Positions 27,823 to 36,161 of a stretch of DNA of 64,000 bases are shown piece after piece. This DNA comes from Acidobacteria bacterium Ga0077553 (GTDB taxonomy: Bacteria > Acidobacteriota > Terriglobia > Bryobacterales > Bryobacteraceae): positions 26,643-90,642 of the forward strand of contig LNFE01000076.1 of the NCBI GenBank assembly GCA_001464575.1. The letters run 5' to 3'. Numbering within the stretch: the first letter of the stretch is position 1; the number at the start of each line of letters is the position of its first letter. The position numbers were made by a program, and so were the translations under genes. The notes under the pieces were generated by a model, which was not told the DNA's origin, did not search any database, and saw only the letters and a list, made by a program, of their open reading frames with translations.

Positions 27823-28298
27823 TTGCGTTGCAAAAACCTAGTTTGGACGATCGTGCTGGTGGCCGGATGCGGGAAACCAGGGGCGGAACGCGTGCCCTCT
27901 CCGATGGAGGCGAGTCCGCTGTTCGGGACGGTTCGCGTGGAACCCGGGCTGGGTGAGGTGACGCTGCGACTGGACCGGGCGCCGGGTAAGCCGGAGCCGG
28001 CGTTCCTCGGCGTGTTGGTGAACGACGGCGCGTCCGGGGCGAACGCCTGCTATGTGCTCGTGGAGGTGGCGGCGGGGGTGGCGCGGTTAGTCAACGATAG
28101 CGGTGCGGGATCGGAGGCGGCCGGGGCGGATGGGCGAGTGGAAAACGGGCAGTGTACGGTGCAGGCGGGACGGGTGGAGCGGACGAATTCGGCGGTAGCG
28201 GGGGTTTTACGGGAACGAAGCAGGTGTTTACGATCGCGATGGATGGCAATGGCCAAGGGACGGGCCTGGCGCCGGCCGGCGCGTGGAGTATTCAATAG
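27823..28298 (+). pseudogene. Small lipoprotein, frame-disrupted
   Basis: Starting at TTG 27823 it encodes a short signal ending in a lipobox (TIVLVAGC), so it should be an acylated lipoprotein. The mature part carries an acidobacterial repeat-type module recognisable by FLGVLVNDGASGANACYVLV, ARLVNDSGAG and NGQCTVQAG. Near 28190 the frame changes. A second frame continues with GFTGTKQVFTIAMDGNGQG and ends TGLAPAGAWSIQ at TAG 28296-28298. About 12 residues of the central beta strands seem to be missing at the break. The ATG of the YfhO gene follows the stop without any spacer. In the first frame the open reading continues to 28302 in unrelated Arg-rich sequence. Confidence 0.65.
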
Positions 28299-30494
28299 AT
28301 GATTCGCCGTTGGTTGGGATTGTTCGGCCTCTATCTGGCCGCGGCCTGGCTGTTACACGGGCTAGGGGTGAATCTGTGGACCCAGATTCTGGGCGGAGGC
28401 GATAGTTACACCGCAGGGTTGCCGTCGAAGCTATTCGCCACCAGCCTTTCGCCGTGGAACCCGTACGTGCAGTTAGGCCAATATACGTTCGCGAATACTC
28501 AATTTCAGGCGCTCTATCCTCCGGCGCTGGTGGCGATGGCGGTGTGGCCGAACACGCTGGGTTACAACCTGTTTCTGTTGGGCCACTACGCGTTGGGCGG
28601 GTTGGGATTCTATTTGTGGATGCGTCAGACCGGACTGGGCCGGGAGGCGGCCTTCTGGGGCGGCTTGTCGTTCCTGGCGGGCGGCTTTTTGGTGGCGCAT
28701 AAGGGTCATCAGGCGATGGTGACGACGGCCGTCTGGCTGCCGCTCTGGTTGGGTTTCGTGGCGCGGCATGCTGCGGGCGGCGCGCGGCGGGATGCGATCG
28801 GGGCGGGCGTCGTGATGGCCTTGTCGCTGCTGGCGGGGTTTCCGCAGATGACCTTGTACGGGCTCTTGGTGGTGGGGCCGTATTGGGTTTGGCGGGGCGG
28901 GTGGCGGCGGGCGCTCACGGGGTTGGGATGGATGGGTCTGTTCGGGTTGGTTTTGAGTTCGCTGCAACTGCTGGCGGTGGCCGAGGCGTTGCCTTGGATG
29001 ACGCGGGAGACCCTGACGTTTGCCCTGTTTCAACAGAACGCGCTGCCCGCGGCCCACTTGGCAGGTTGGTTTGTGCCGAACGTGCTGGGCGGAATGCATG
29101 GCGTACCGAGCTACGCGCAGGATGCGCAATTAGTGGAGGTGTACCTCTACTGCGGCCTGGCGCCGCTGGTGCTGGCTGGCTTAGCGCGGGGGCGGGAGGC
29201 AAAATTCTGGGCCGTGGTGCTGGCGGTGAGCCTGGGGGTGGCGCTGGGTTGGGAGCCGGTGCAACAGGTGCTGTTCCGCGTGCCGGGGTACAACCTGTTC
29301 CGGGCGGCCGGACGGCATCGGATGGAGATGCATCTGGCACTGAGCGTGCTGGCGGCGATGGGTCTCAGCCGGTTGGCGGAGAGCCGGGGGCGGCGGTGGG
29401 CCTTCGCGATGGTGGGCGCGGGCGTGGCGATGAGTTTGGCGTGGGCGTGGCGAGTGCCGATCCACGATTCGGTGAACGTTCTGGTCACCGAGCATTCGGC
29501 GGCCGAATGGCGGGCGATGAACACGGCGTGGACGAGCGTGACGATGTGGGGGCCGCTAGTGGCGCTGGCCGCGGCGGGAATCGGCCTGTGGCGGCGGGCG
29601 CCGGGTTGGGCTTGGGGGCTGCTGCTGCTGGTGGATGCCGGGAGCGTGGGACGGACGATCTACGAAAATCCGAACACCGCCGATCTGTACGGGCGGGAGC
29701 GGCGGAGTGAGGTGCAATATCTGTTTGACCGGGGATACGATCCGGTGCAGCAGCGGATTTTGCCGGTCGATGCGAGGCTGTGGCAGACGTATCCGCTGCA
29801 GAGCATGATGTATGGGCTGCAGACGGCGAACGACTATACGCCGATGTGGATGAAACGCTACCAAGGATTGACCGGCTTCGCGCTGAACGGCGAGGGCGGG
29901 GCGGCGTTGGCAGCGCGGCAGAAGCTGGTTTCGGCGTTGGGGGTACGGTTCCTGTTGACGAAAGAGCCGGAGAGCGTGGCGGCGGTGCGGGCGGCGAAGG
30001 GGTACCCGGAGTTGGCGGCATCGCGCGAGGGGATCACCGTGTTCGAGAACCCCGGAGCGCTGCCGCGTTTCCGATTTGTGGACGAGGCGGTCGGCGTCCC
30101 TGATTTCGCCGCGGCGCAGCAGTTGTGGGCGTCGGGGTTCGACGCGTCGAAGGCGGCGATGGTGGAAGGCATGCCGGGCCGGACGAAGCTGGCCGCGGGG
30201 CGCATTCTTACGCAGCAGGTGGGGAACGCCAGCTTGACTTTCCGGGTGGCGACCGAGGGCCGGGCTCTCCTGGTCGTGGCCGATACCTGGTTCCCCGGGT
30301 GGACGGCGACGGTGGATGGCCAGCCCCTGCCGATTGCCGTCATCAACGGCTGCATGCGCGGGGTGTTCGTCGAGAGCGCCGGCGAACACCAAGTGACGAT
30401 GCGCTTTTGGCCGTGGAGCCTCACGGCCGGGTTGGTGATCACCGCGATAGGGTTGATCGCGCTGGTTAGTCTTTGCCGGACAGGACGCGGATGA
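28299..30494 (+). CDS. YfhO-family membrane protein
   Basis: 731 residues with about 12 membrane helices in the first two thirds, and then an extracytoplasmic domain ending in VVADTWFPGWTATVDGQPLPI and a final helix (LTAGLVITAIGLIALVSL), the standard YfhO ending. The early GGGDSYTAGLPSKLF and SPWNPYVQLG are family motifs. YfhO proteins are GT-C-like polyprenyl-linked glycosyltransferases; in Gram-positives they glycosylate lipoteichoic acid, but the acidobacterial substrate is unknown. The ATG directly abuts the lipoprotein stop, so coupling is likely. The 3' end overlaps the convergent Pit gene by 29 bp. Confidence 0.88.
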   Translation: MIRRWLGLFGLYLAAAWLLHGLGVNLWTQILGGGDSYTAGLPSKLFATSLSPWNPYVQLGQYTFANTQFQALYPPALVAMAVWPNTLGYNLFLLGHYALGGLGFYLWMRQTGLGREAAFWGGLSFLAGGFLVAHKGHQAMVTTAVWLPLWLGFVARHAAGGARRDAIGAGVVMALSLLAGFPQMTLYGLLVVGPYWVWRGGWRRALTGLGWMGLFGLVLSSLQLLAVAEALPWMTRETLTFALFQQNALPAAHLAGWFVPNVLGGMHGVPSYAQDAQLVEVYLYCGLAPLVLAGLARGREAKFWAVVLAVSLGVALGWEPVQQVLFRVPGYNLFRAAGRHRMEMHLALSVLAAMGLSRLAESRGRRWAFAMVGAGVAMSLAWAWRVPIHDSVNVLVTEHSAAEWRAMNTAWTSVTMWGPLVALAAAGIGLWRRAPGWAWGLLLLVDAGSVGRTIYENPNTADLYGRERRSEVQYLFDRGYDPVQQRILPVDARLWQTYPLQSMMYGLQTANDYTPMWMKRYQGLTGFALNGEGGAALAARQKLVSALGVRFLLTKEPESVAAVRAAKGYPELAASREGITVFENPGALPRFRFVDEAVGVPDFAAAQQLWASGFDASKAAMVEGMPGRTKLAAGRILTQQVGNASLTFRVATEGRALLVVADTWFPGWTATVDGQPLPIAVINGCMRGVFVESAGEHQVTMRFWPWSLTAGLVITAIGLIALVSLCRTGRG

Positions 30495-31494
30495 GAATCA
30501 TCACCACTGCGCCGACGAAGGCGGACGCGGGGATCGTCATCACCCACGCCCAAATAATGTTGGTCGCCAGGCCCCAACGAACGGCTTTCAGCCGCTGAAT
30601 GGACCCGACGCCGACGATGGCTCCGGCGATGACGTGCGTCGTCGAAACCGGCATTTTCAGATAGGTGGCAAAGAGAATCGATAAGGCCGCTGCCGTCTCC
30701 GCGCTGAAGCCGCCGCGAGGACGCAGACGCGTCAGCCGGCCGCCCATGGTCTTGATGATGCGCCAGCCGCCGCTCAAAGTTCCTAAGGCAATCGCAATGT
30801 GGGCCGCAAAGATGATCGGCACCGGGACGACGAAGGTGTTGAGATAGCCGGCCGTGACCAGGACGCCAGTGATGATGCCCATAGTCTTTTGGGCGTCGTT
30901 CGTCCCGTGAGCGAACGAGAAGATCGCCGAGCTGAGAAGCTGCAGGACGCGGAACCATTTGTCCATACGGGTGGGAGAAGCACGCCGGAAGATCCAGAAG
31001 ATCGCGATCATGAGCAGATAGGCCAGCAACATGCCTAACAGAGGTGAGATGACGATGAAGGCGATGGTCTTGGTCCAGCCGCTGATGACCAGCGCGTCAA
31101 AACTGCTCGTGATGCCGACAGTCATGGCGACCTTAGCCATGGCGGCGCCGCCGTACCCGCCCAGCAGGGCGTGGGAGGAACTGGTGGGGAGACCGAAATA
31201 CCACGTGATCAGATCCCAGGTGATGGCGCCGAGCAGGCCGGCGAGAATCACATAGGGGGTGACGAACTTGAGATCGACCATGCCTTTGCCGACGGTGCTG
31301 GCAACGCCAGTTTCAAAGGCGAAGGCGGCGATGAAGTTCCAGAATGCCGCCCAAGCCACGGCATGAAATGGGCTGAGGACGCGGGTCGCCACGATGGTCG
31401 CCACGGAGTTCGCGGCGTCGTGGAAGCCATTGATGTAGTCAAAGGCGAGGGCCACCGCAATGATCAGGGCTACCAGGATGAGGGTGGTATCCAT
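30466..31494 (-). CDS. Inorganic phosphate transporter, PiT family
   Basis: 342 residues and about ten helices. It has the duplicated PiT signatures: DYINGFHDAANSVATIVATR at the N-terminus and FSFAHGTNDAQKTMGIITG in the second half, as well as TSSSHALLGGYGG and PVSTTHVIAGAIVG. These proteins import phosphate (as metal phosphate) driven by the proton gradient at the inner membrane. It lies 8 bp downstream of the DUF47 gene, the standard PiT partner, so the two are one transport operon. Length is at the short, single-unit end of the family. The C-terminus overlaps the YfhO end in the opposite direction. Confidence 0.93.
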   Translation of the reverse strand: MDTTLILVALIIAVALAFDYINGFHDAANSVATIVATRVLSPFHAVAWAAFWNFIAAFAFETGVASTVGKGMVDLKFVTPYVILAGLLGAITWDLITWYFGLPTSSSHALLGGYGGAAMAKVAMTVGITSSFDALVISGWTKTIAFIVISPLLGMLLAYLLMIAIFWIFRRASPTRMDKWFRVLQLLSSAIFSFAHGTNDAQKTMGIITGVLVTAGYLNTFVVPVPIIFAAHIAIALGTLSGGWRIIKTMGGRLTRLRPRGGFSAETAAALSILFATYLKMPVSTTHVIAGAIVGVGSIQRLKAVRWGLATNIIWAWVMTIPASAFVGAVVMILIRVLSGKD

Positions 31495-31502
31495 GCAGAG
31501 GG

Positions 31503-32117
31503 CTAGCTATTCTTTACGACGATGCCCTGGAGGACATCGGCGACATCTTCGCAGGCATCGGCCGTGCTTTCGAGATAATCATAAATCTCTTTGAGCTTGA
31601 TGACCTGCACCGCATTCGTTTCGTGGTCGAACAGGTCGACGATGGCCTGCCGGACCAAGGTATCGATCTGGCCTTCCAGGCGATTGATTTCGATGCAATG
31701 CCGATGGATGTTCGGCATGTTTTCGAGAGCTTCCACCGCTTTGGTCAACTCGACCGAACATTCCTGCAGCAGAGTGCAGATTTCGATGACGGCTTTCGGA
31801 ATGGGATCGATCTTGTAAGAGACGATGCGGTGCGCCACGTCTTCGAGACCGTCCATCACATCGTCGAGATGCGAACACAGGGAATGGATGTCTTCGGGAT
31901 CGAACGGCGTAATGAACGTCTGATTGAGCCGGGTGAAAACTTCGTGGAGGATCTCGTCGGCTTCTTCCTCCAACTGCTCAATGCGGGGGGCCATCAGCTT
32001 CAGTTGGGAATTCCCCTTGCTGACGCCTTCGGCGAGCACGGTCGCTGCCTGCGCGATGGACCGCGTCTGGCTGTTAAATTGTGCGAAAAACTTCTCTTCC
32101 TTGGGAAGAAATCTCAT
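31503..32117 (-). CDS. DUF47 (PhoU-like) phosphate transport regulator
   Basis: 204 residues, all helical, cytoplasmic. It has the PhoU_div/DUF47 pattern: FLPKEEKFFAQFNSQ at the start, EEEADEILHEVFTRLNQTFITPFDPEDIH with the acidic metal-binding cluster, LDDVMDGLEDVAHRI, and the C-terminal EIYDYLESTADACEDVADVL. Family members fold as a PhoU-like bundle with multinuclear iron or zinc sites and are thought to modulate the neighbouring PiT carrier. It is the first gene of the two-gene operon. Complete, with ATG at 32117. Confidence 0.92.
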   Translation of the reverse strand: MRFLPKEEKFFAQFNSQTRSIAQAATVLAEGVSKGNSQLKLMAPRIEQLEEEADEILHEVFTRLNQTFITPFDPEDIHSLCSHLDDVMDGLEDVAHRIVSYKIDPIPKAVIEICTLLQECSVELTKAVEALENMPNIHRHCIEINRLEGQIDTLVRQAIVDLFDHETNAVQVIKLKEIYDYLESTADACEDVADVLQGIVVKNS

Positions 32118-32226
32118 AGCGCCTCAGTTCTTGCTACTTGGCATCAGAATCAAAAGAATAGGCTTGTTGGAGATCAAAGAAACCCTAGTGTCGCAAAGGG
32201 GTGCCCGAACCGCAACGCCAAGATGG

Positions 32227-33024
32227 TTACATTTCCATGACGATAGGGAACGGGTTGGCCGCCGGGGGGGAGGCGGGGGCACCGCCGCTGTCGGCCGGTA
32301 GATATCGGGGATCGAGCAGCCGGGAGGTTTCCAGGTTTCCCATGGCGGACAAAAGGTTCTCCTTGAGAAACGGATGCTCCGCTTCCAAGTCCTTGAAAAT
32401 ATCGCGGAGCGTCCGCCGGACCGTGCCCGTTTTCTGGGAGCAGCCGCAGGGGATGACCGGTGCGGTCAATTTAGCCGCGTAGGCGGTGGTGATCTCCTCG
32501 CTGACGTAGACGAGGGGTCGAATCAGCCGGAAATCCCGTTCCGCCGACCAGGTGACGGCCGGCAGGGCGGCCATGCGCCCGGTGAACATGGCGTTGCGGA
32601 GAAGCGATTCGCAGAAGTCATCGGCCGTGTGGCCGAGCGCGATGACATTGGCGCCCATCCGCTTGCCCACTTCGTACACCGCCCGGCGGCGAAAGCGGCT
32701 GCAGAGATCGCAACCGTGGTCCGGTTGTTCTTCGAGCAATCGGAAGCTGGGCCCATCCTCGAAGTACTCCCACTCGACGCCCCGCTGGCGAAGGTAGTCG
32801 CCGAACGGTTTGATGGAGGCCAGAAACTTGCCCTGTTCGATGGTGAAGGCCGAGACTGTGAATTGAATCGGCGCCCGTTTTTGCAGCAGGAGCAGGGCTT
32901 CGAGGAGGGTAACCGAATCCTTGCCACCGGAAAGGCCAACGGCGACGCGATCGCCTTCGCGAATCATGTCGAACTTCTTAATGGCCTCGCCGACTTTGCG
33001 GAGCAGCGTCTTTTCAAGTTCCAA
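32227..33024 (-). CDS. ttcA: tRNA 2-thiocytidine synthetase TtcA
   Basis: 265 residues. It installs 2-thiocytidine at position 32 of certain tRNAs using a [4Fe-4S] cluster and cysteine-derived sulfur. The PP-loop SGGKDSVTLLEALL lies at about residue 29. The cluster Cys residues are in the CDLC motif at about residue 110 and in PCGCSQ near residue 195. GHTADDFCESLLRN is the conserved LGHxxDD block. The start is TTG at 33024, 8 bases after a consensus TATAAT, so the transcript is nearly leaderless. It is monocistronic and divergent from tRNA-Ser. Together with the desulfurase/MnmA pair it gives the window two separate thiolation enzymes. Confidence 0.92.
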   Translation of the reverse strand: MELEKTLLRKVGEAIKKFDMIREGDRVAVGLSGGKDSVTLLEALLLLQKRAPIQFTVSAFTIEQGKFLASIKPFGDYLRQRGVEWEYFEDGPSFRLLEEQPDHGCDLCSRFRRRAVYEVGKRMGANVIALGHTADDFCESLLRNAMFTGRMAALPAVTWSAERDFRLIRPLVYVSEEITTAYAAKLTAPVIPCGCSQKTGTVRRTLRDIFKDLEAEHPFLKENLLSAMGNLETSRLLDPRYLPADSGGAPASPPAANPFPIVMEM

Positions 33025-33032
33025 GCTTTCCC

Positions 33033-33038
33033 ATTATA
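33033..33038 (-). promoter_or_regulatory. -10 box of ttcA in a divergent promoter region
   Basis: On the minus strand these bases read TATAAT, the -10 consensus, 8 bases before the ttcA TTG. On the plus strand TAAACT at 33054-33059 is placed to start the tRNA-Ser transcript about 12 bases before the tRNA. The two promoters are thus interleaved in the 53-base gap. Confidence 0.45.
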
Positions 33039-33077
33039 GCTGGGCGAGTGGGGTAAACTGGAGAAAGTTCACCGTGT

Positions 33078-33167
33078 GGAGAAGTGGCCGAGCGGTTTAA
33101 GGCACCGGTCTTGAAAACCGTCGTACCTGAAAGGGTACCGTGAGTTCGAATCTCACCTTCTCCGCCA
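33078..33167 (+). tRNA. tRNA-Ser (anticodon UGA)
   Basis: A 90-base tRNA with encoded CCA. The acceptor strands GGAGAAG and CTTCTCC pair fully and the discriminator is G. The D-loop has AGCGGTTTAAGG, and the anticodon loop CTTGAAA gives UGA (33112-33114), reading UCA. The long variable arm (GTACCTGAAAGGGTAC) is typical of class II serine tRNAs, and the T arm is GTGAGTTCGAATCTCAC. The outermost anticodon-stem pair (C33105 with T33121) is a mismatch where E. coli has C-G; otherwise the cloverleaf is standard. Confidence 0.97.
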
Positions 33168-33196
33168 TTCCACGGAGGACGATGCCGCATTCGCCC

Positions 33197-33988
33197 TCAG
33201 ATTGAGCGGAAGACATGGTTGATAAACTCCCCGTTCGCATCGACACTTTCCACCGCAAAGCCGGTGCGCTTGGCTAGGACATACGGCGAGCGCCCGAGGA
33301 GAAACAGGGTGTGGAAACGGGTGAAGGAGTAGCTGTAGGCGTAGCAGGGGGAAGCATGCGCCATCGCAGCGTTGGGCTTGAGAAGAGATTTGAAGTCCTT
33401 GAACTGCTCGACCGGGTCACGAAAATGTTCGATGACGTTGTTCGAGAAGATGCCGTCGAACTGCGCGCTGATCTCGCCGCGCCACTTCACGATATGCCCT
33501 TCCGAGGCTGGGGCGGAGGGTTCATAGCCCCAAACGTCGAATCCTTCACCGCGTAGCTGAGGAATGCTCTTGCTCCACGACCCGCATCCCCAGTTCAAAT
33601 GAAGAGAACCCGCAACCGGGTGCAAGGAGCGAAACGCGCGAAGCTCATTTTCGGTGCTGTCGGACTCGGCATAGCGGGAATACAACAGATTGTAATCGGC
33701 GACGACAAAGTCTTCCGCTAAATCGAGGTACTTCTGCGGCCCAAACAAGGCGTCGCATTGGGGGCATTCGTAACGTTCGAGCTTGCCGCCACCAAATTGA
33801 CACGTGTCGGTGCGGGTTTTGAAGCCCGATCGGCGATCCGAGAAGTCGCAAACGATGCAGCGGAGCGTTCGGGATGGAAGCGTGATGTCATAGACCCGGT
33901 CGAGCGCCTGCCAAAAGCTGGCGACCGAGTACGATTCCAACAGTTTCAGCTGAGTTTCGAGCCGCTCGATTCGTGCTGCCGTATCCAT
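33197..33988 (-). CDS. Class I SAM-dependent methyltransferase
   Basis: 263 residues from ATG 33988. Residues 35-75 hold a small Cys-rich metal-binding unit (LRCIVCDFSDR and YECPQCDALFG). A Methyltransf_23-like domain follows: SLHLNWGCGSWSKSIPQL is the glycine-rich SAM motif I, and FDGIFSNNVIEHFRDPVEQF is the motif IV region. The substrate is unknown. The zinc ribbon plus methyltransferase order resembles enzymes that modify sugars in cell-surface polymers, but no other glycan gene is adjacent. A TTG at 34009 is an alternative start. It ends 30 bp after the tRNA on the opposite strand. Confidence 0.82.
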   Translation of the reverse strand: MDTAARIERLETQLKLLESYSVASFWQALDRVYDITLPSRTLRCIVCDFSDRRSGFKTRTDTCQFGGGKLERYECPQCDALFGPQKYLDLAEDFVVADYNLLYSRYAESDSTENELRAFRSLHPVAGSLHLNWGCGSWSKSIPQLRGEGFDVWGYEPSAPASEGHIVKWRGEISAQFDGIFSNNVIEHFRDPVEQFKDFKSLLKPNAAMAHASPCYAYSYSFTRFHTLFLLGRSPYVLAKRTGFAVESVDANGEFINHVFRSI

Positions 33989-34013
33989 AGTCGATGCTCG
34001 CGGGAGCAACTCC

Positions 34014-34685
34014 TCAGGGTAGCAGCGCGAACTGGAAGCCGCGCTTTTTCAGGCCGGCGATCAGCGGATCGAGCATGGGCCAGTACGGATCCTGACGCGA
34101 CCAGATGCCGAGGTGCAGCAGCAGGATTTCGCCGTCCTTGATGTTCCGCAGCGAGTCTTCGAGCAGACGACGGTTGGGATGGGTTTTGCTGGACAGCTCA
34201 TCGCCCAGGAAGCCGTGCGGGGTCCAGCCGACGTGGCGGAAGCCGCATTTTTGCGCAAATTGCAGGACGCGCGGGGTGGTTCGGCCACCCGGAGCGCGCC
34301 ATACCGGATCGAGATGGCGGCCAGTCATCTCGTGAAAGCGCTCGTCGACGCGGCGGAGTTCGGCGCAGACGCCAGCCTGGTCGAGCTGCTCGGTGGGGCC
34401 GGATTTCGCGACGTAGGCCACCTTGCCGTTGGGGAGGTCGCGACGGAAATAGGAGTGCTTCCAGGTGTGGCTACCGAATTTGTGGCCGTCGGCGGCTAGA
34501 GAGCGCCAGAACGGGGTCCAGGCGATATCGAGGGAGGTGTCGCCTCGCTTGGTTTTTTCATCGGCCAGGAAGAAGGTGGCCTTCACCTGATGCTTGCGCA
34601 GAATGGCGGCAATCTGTTCGGCCGGCTCCATGTTGCCGGTGTCGATGGTGAGATAGACCGTGGCGGCCAGAAGAAAGAGGCTCAT
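34014..34685 (-). CDS. Polysaccharide deacetylase family protein
   Basis: 223 residues from ATG 34685, chosen because it starts a signal-like sequence (MSLFLLAATVYLTIDTGN) and overlaps the upstream stop as ATGA. NodB-homology motifs: LTIDTGN (motif 1), FGSHTWKHSY (motif 2, two metal-binding His), WRAPGGRTTP (motif 3), and LLHLGIW (motif 5). In motif 1 the usual Asp-Asp is Asp-Thr, so one metal ligand is replaced. The catalytic-base Asp and both His remain, so it may work with altered metal binding or on another substrate. The family removes N- or O-acetyl groups from extracytoplasmic polysaccharide. Confidence 0.85.
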   Translation of the reverse strand: MSLFLLAATVYLTIDTGNMEPAEQIAAILRKHQVKATFFLADEKTKRGDTSLDIAWTPFWRSLAADGHKFGSHTWKHSYFRRDLPNGKVAYVAKSGPTEQLDQAGVCAELRRVDERFHEMTGRHLDPVWRAPGGRTTPRVLQFAQKCGFRHVGWTPHGFLGDELSSKTHPNRRLLEDSLRNIKDGEILLLHLGIWSRQDPYWPMLDPLIAGLKKRGFQFALLP

Positions 34686-35602
34686 CGGAAGGTCTGCCGG
34701 GGGCCGTGAGCGGCCAGATAGATCCCGTGGGGCGATTTCCCGACGGGGATCTGGTGGACGATCTGCTTCGAGGCGAGGTCCAGAATGGACACTTTGCGGG
34801 CGAAGCGGGAGGTGAACCAAAGCTCCTTCTTATCGGCGGACAGCTCCATGCAGTCGGGGCCACCCGGGGCTTTATAGCGGTCGACAACCGTCAGCGTGTC
34901 TTGGTCAATTTTGGTGATGACGGCGTCGACGCGGTTCGACTGGTAAACGTGGCGACCATCGCCGGCGGAGATGAAATTGTGGGCGCCTTTGCCTGTGACA
35001 ATCTTCTTCACCTGCTTGCGGGCGCGCCAGTCGATCACCTCGACATAGTCGCGGCCCATGATCCCGATGAGGAGGTGCTTGTCGTCGGGGGTCATCCAGA
35101 TGCCCGAGGGCAAGGTGCCGATGGGCATGCGCCAGGCCTCCTTCTGCGTCTTGAGATCAATCGCCATCAGCTCGTTCGTATCCTGCAGGGTGATGAAGAC
35201 GAACGAGGAGGACTTGTCGTAAGCGAGATGGCTGGGGGTTTTGGCGGCGCGGAGGCGCTTGAGAAGTTTGAAGTCTTTGCCGGAGTAAATGTCGACCCGA
35301 TGGAGACGGAGCGAGCAGGAGACGAAGTATTGGCCATCGGGGCTGAAGCCGATTTGGTAGGGATCGGCAATATCCCGGATACGATTTTTAATCTCGCCGG
35401 TGGTGCGATCGAGAAAGACGAGTTCATTGGAAGCGGCGTTGGCGACGATCAGGAACTTGTCGTCGGGCGTGGCCATTAGGTGGTGCGGCTCTTTTCCGAT
35501 CCGGAAGCGCTTGGTCTCTTTCCGGGTCTTTTGGTCGATCAGGGAGTGGGCCGAGAGAGGAAGGGCGGCCGCCAGAAGGACTACGGGCAGAAGAGTGGAC
35601 AT
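34682..35602 (-). CDS. YVTN/YncE-type beta-propeller protein, secreted
   Basis: 306 residues with an N-terminal signal (MSTLLPVVLLAAALPLSAHS). The mature part is a repeated beta-propeller: RIGKEPHHLMATPDDKFLIVAN, DPYQIGFSPDGQYFVSC, TPSHLAYDKSSSFVFITL, LPSGIWMTPDDKHLLIG and SPHGIYLAAH, each blade with the P-D/G-x-x-YV signature. Such proteins bind partners or cofactors; no quinoprotein residues stand out. Its TGA overlaps the deacetylase ATG, so the two are translationally coupled and probably work together outside the cytoplasm. Confidence 0.85.
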   Translation of the reverse strand: MSTLLPVVLLAAALPLSAHSLIDQKTRKETKRFRIGKEPHHLMATPDDKFLIVANAASNELVFLDRTTGEIKNRIRDIADPYQIGFSPDGQYFVSCSLRLHRVDIYSGKDFKLLKRLRAAKTPSHLAYDKSSSFVFITLQDTNELMAIDLKTQKEAWRMPIGTLPSGIWMTPDDKHLLIGIMGRDYVEVIDWRARKQVKKIVTGKGAHNFISAGDGRHVYQSNRVDAVITKIDQDTLTVVDRYKAPGGPDCMELSADKKELWFTSRFARKVSILDLASKQIVHQIPVGKSPHGIYLAAHGPRQTFR

Positions 35603-35678
35603 AGAGGTCTGTTATTCGCAGGGTACCATGGGGATTCGTTCACCCAACCCAAGGCCAGAATGGGGTACCCTATCGGGG

Positions 35679-36158
35679 ATGTTGCTTTCCGTCCGATCCA
35701 GTCTGCTGGTTGTGGGTAGCGCGCTCTGGGCGCTGGCTGGGCCCTGCATGGCTGCTTCCGGTAACCCCGTGGATTGTGAAAAAGACGGGCGCTGCCGAAC
35801 GCTGAAAACTTTCTTTGCGCGGCATGGCAGTCCGCTACAGGCCATGGCTGGCATCTTCATTGAGAAGGCCGACCGCTACGGGCTCGATTGGCGTCTGCTG
35901 CCGGGGATTGCAATGGTGGAATCGAGCGGCGGAAAACATTGCCGCCGCAACAATGTGTTCGGATGGAACTCCGGCCGCACCGGCTTTAAGACCGTCGCGG
36001 CCGGGATTGACTTTGTCGCCAGCCGGTTTGCCCACTCCCCGATTTACCGGGGCCGGACTAGCCGGGGAATTCTGGCGGCCTACAACCCAGCGCGCCAGAA
36101 GTATCCCCCCAAGGTGATTCGGTTCATGGAGATGCTGGAGCCTGGACCGGTGAAGTAA
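35679..36158 (+). CDS. Glucosaminidase/lysozyme-like exported protein
   Basis: 159 residues from ATG 35679, which opens a signal peptide (MLLSVRSSLLVVGSALWALA). The mature part resembles bacterial glucosaminidase domains: IFIEKADRYGLDWRLLPGIAMVESSGG, with the putative catalytic Glu in VESSGG, then NNVFGWNSG, AGIDFVASRFAHSPIYRG and ILAAYNPARQKYPPKV. It may cut or remodel peptidoglycan. Bases 35603-35678 separate it from the divergent beta-propeller gene and hold no clear motif. Its stop is 3 bp from the convergent anti-sigma-like gene. Confidence 0.75.
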   Translation: MLLSVRSSLLVVGSALWALAGPCMAASGNPVDCEKDGRCRTLKTFFARHGSPLQAMAGIFIEKADRYGLDWRLLPGIAMVESSGGKHCRRNNVFGWNSGRTGFKTVAAGIDFVASRFAHSPIYRGRTSRGILAAYNPARQKYPPKVIRFMEMLEPGPVK

Positions 36159-36161
36159 GCG

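Noticed and set aside
33168..33196. Integration site at the tRNA-Ser 3' end
   Set aside because: No duplicated tRNA end and no integrase gene nearby.
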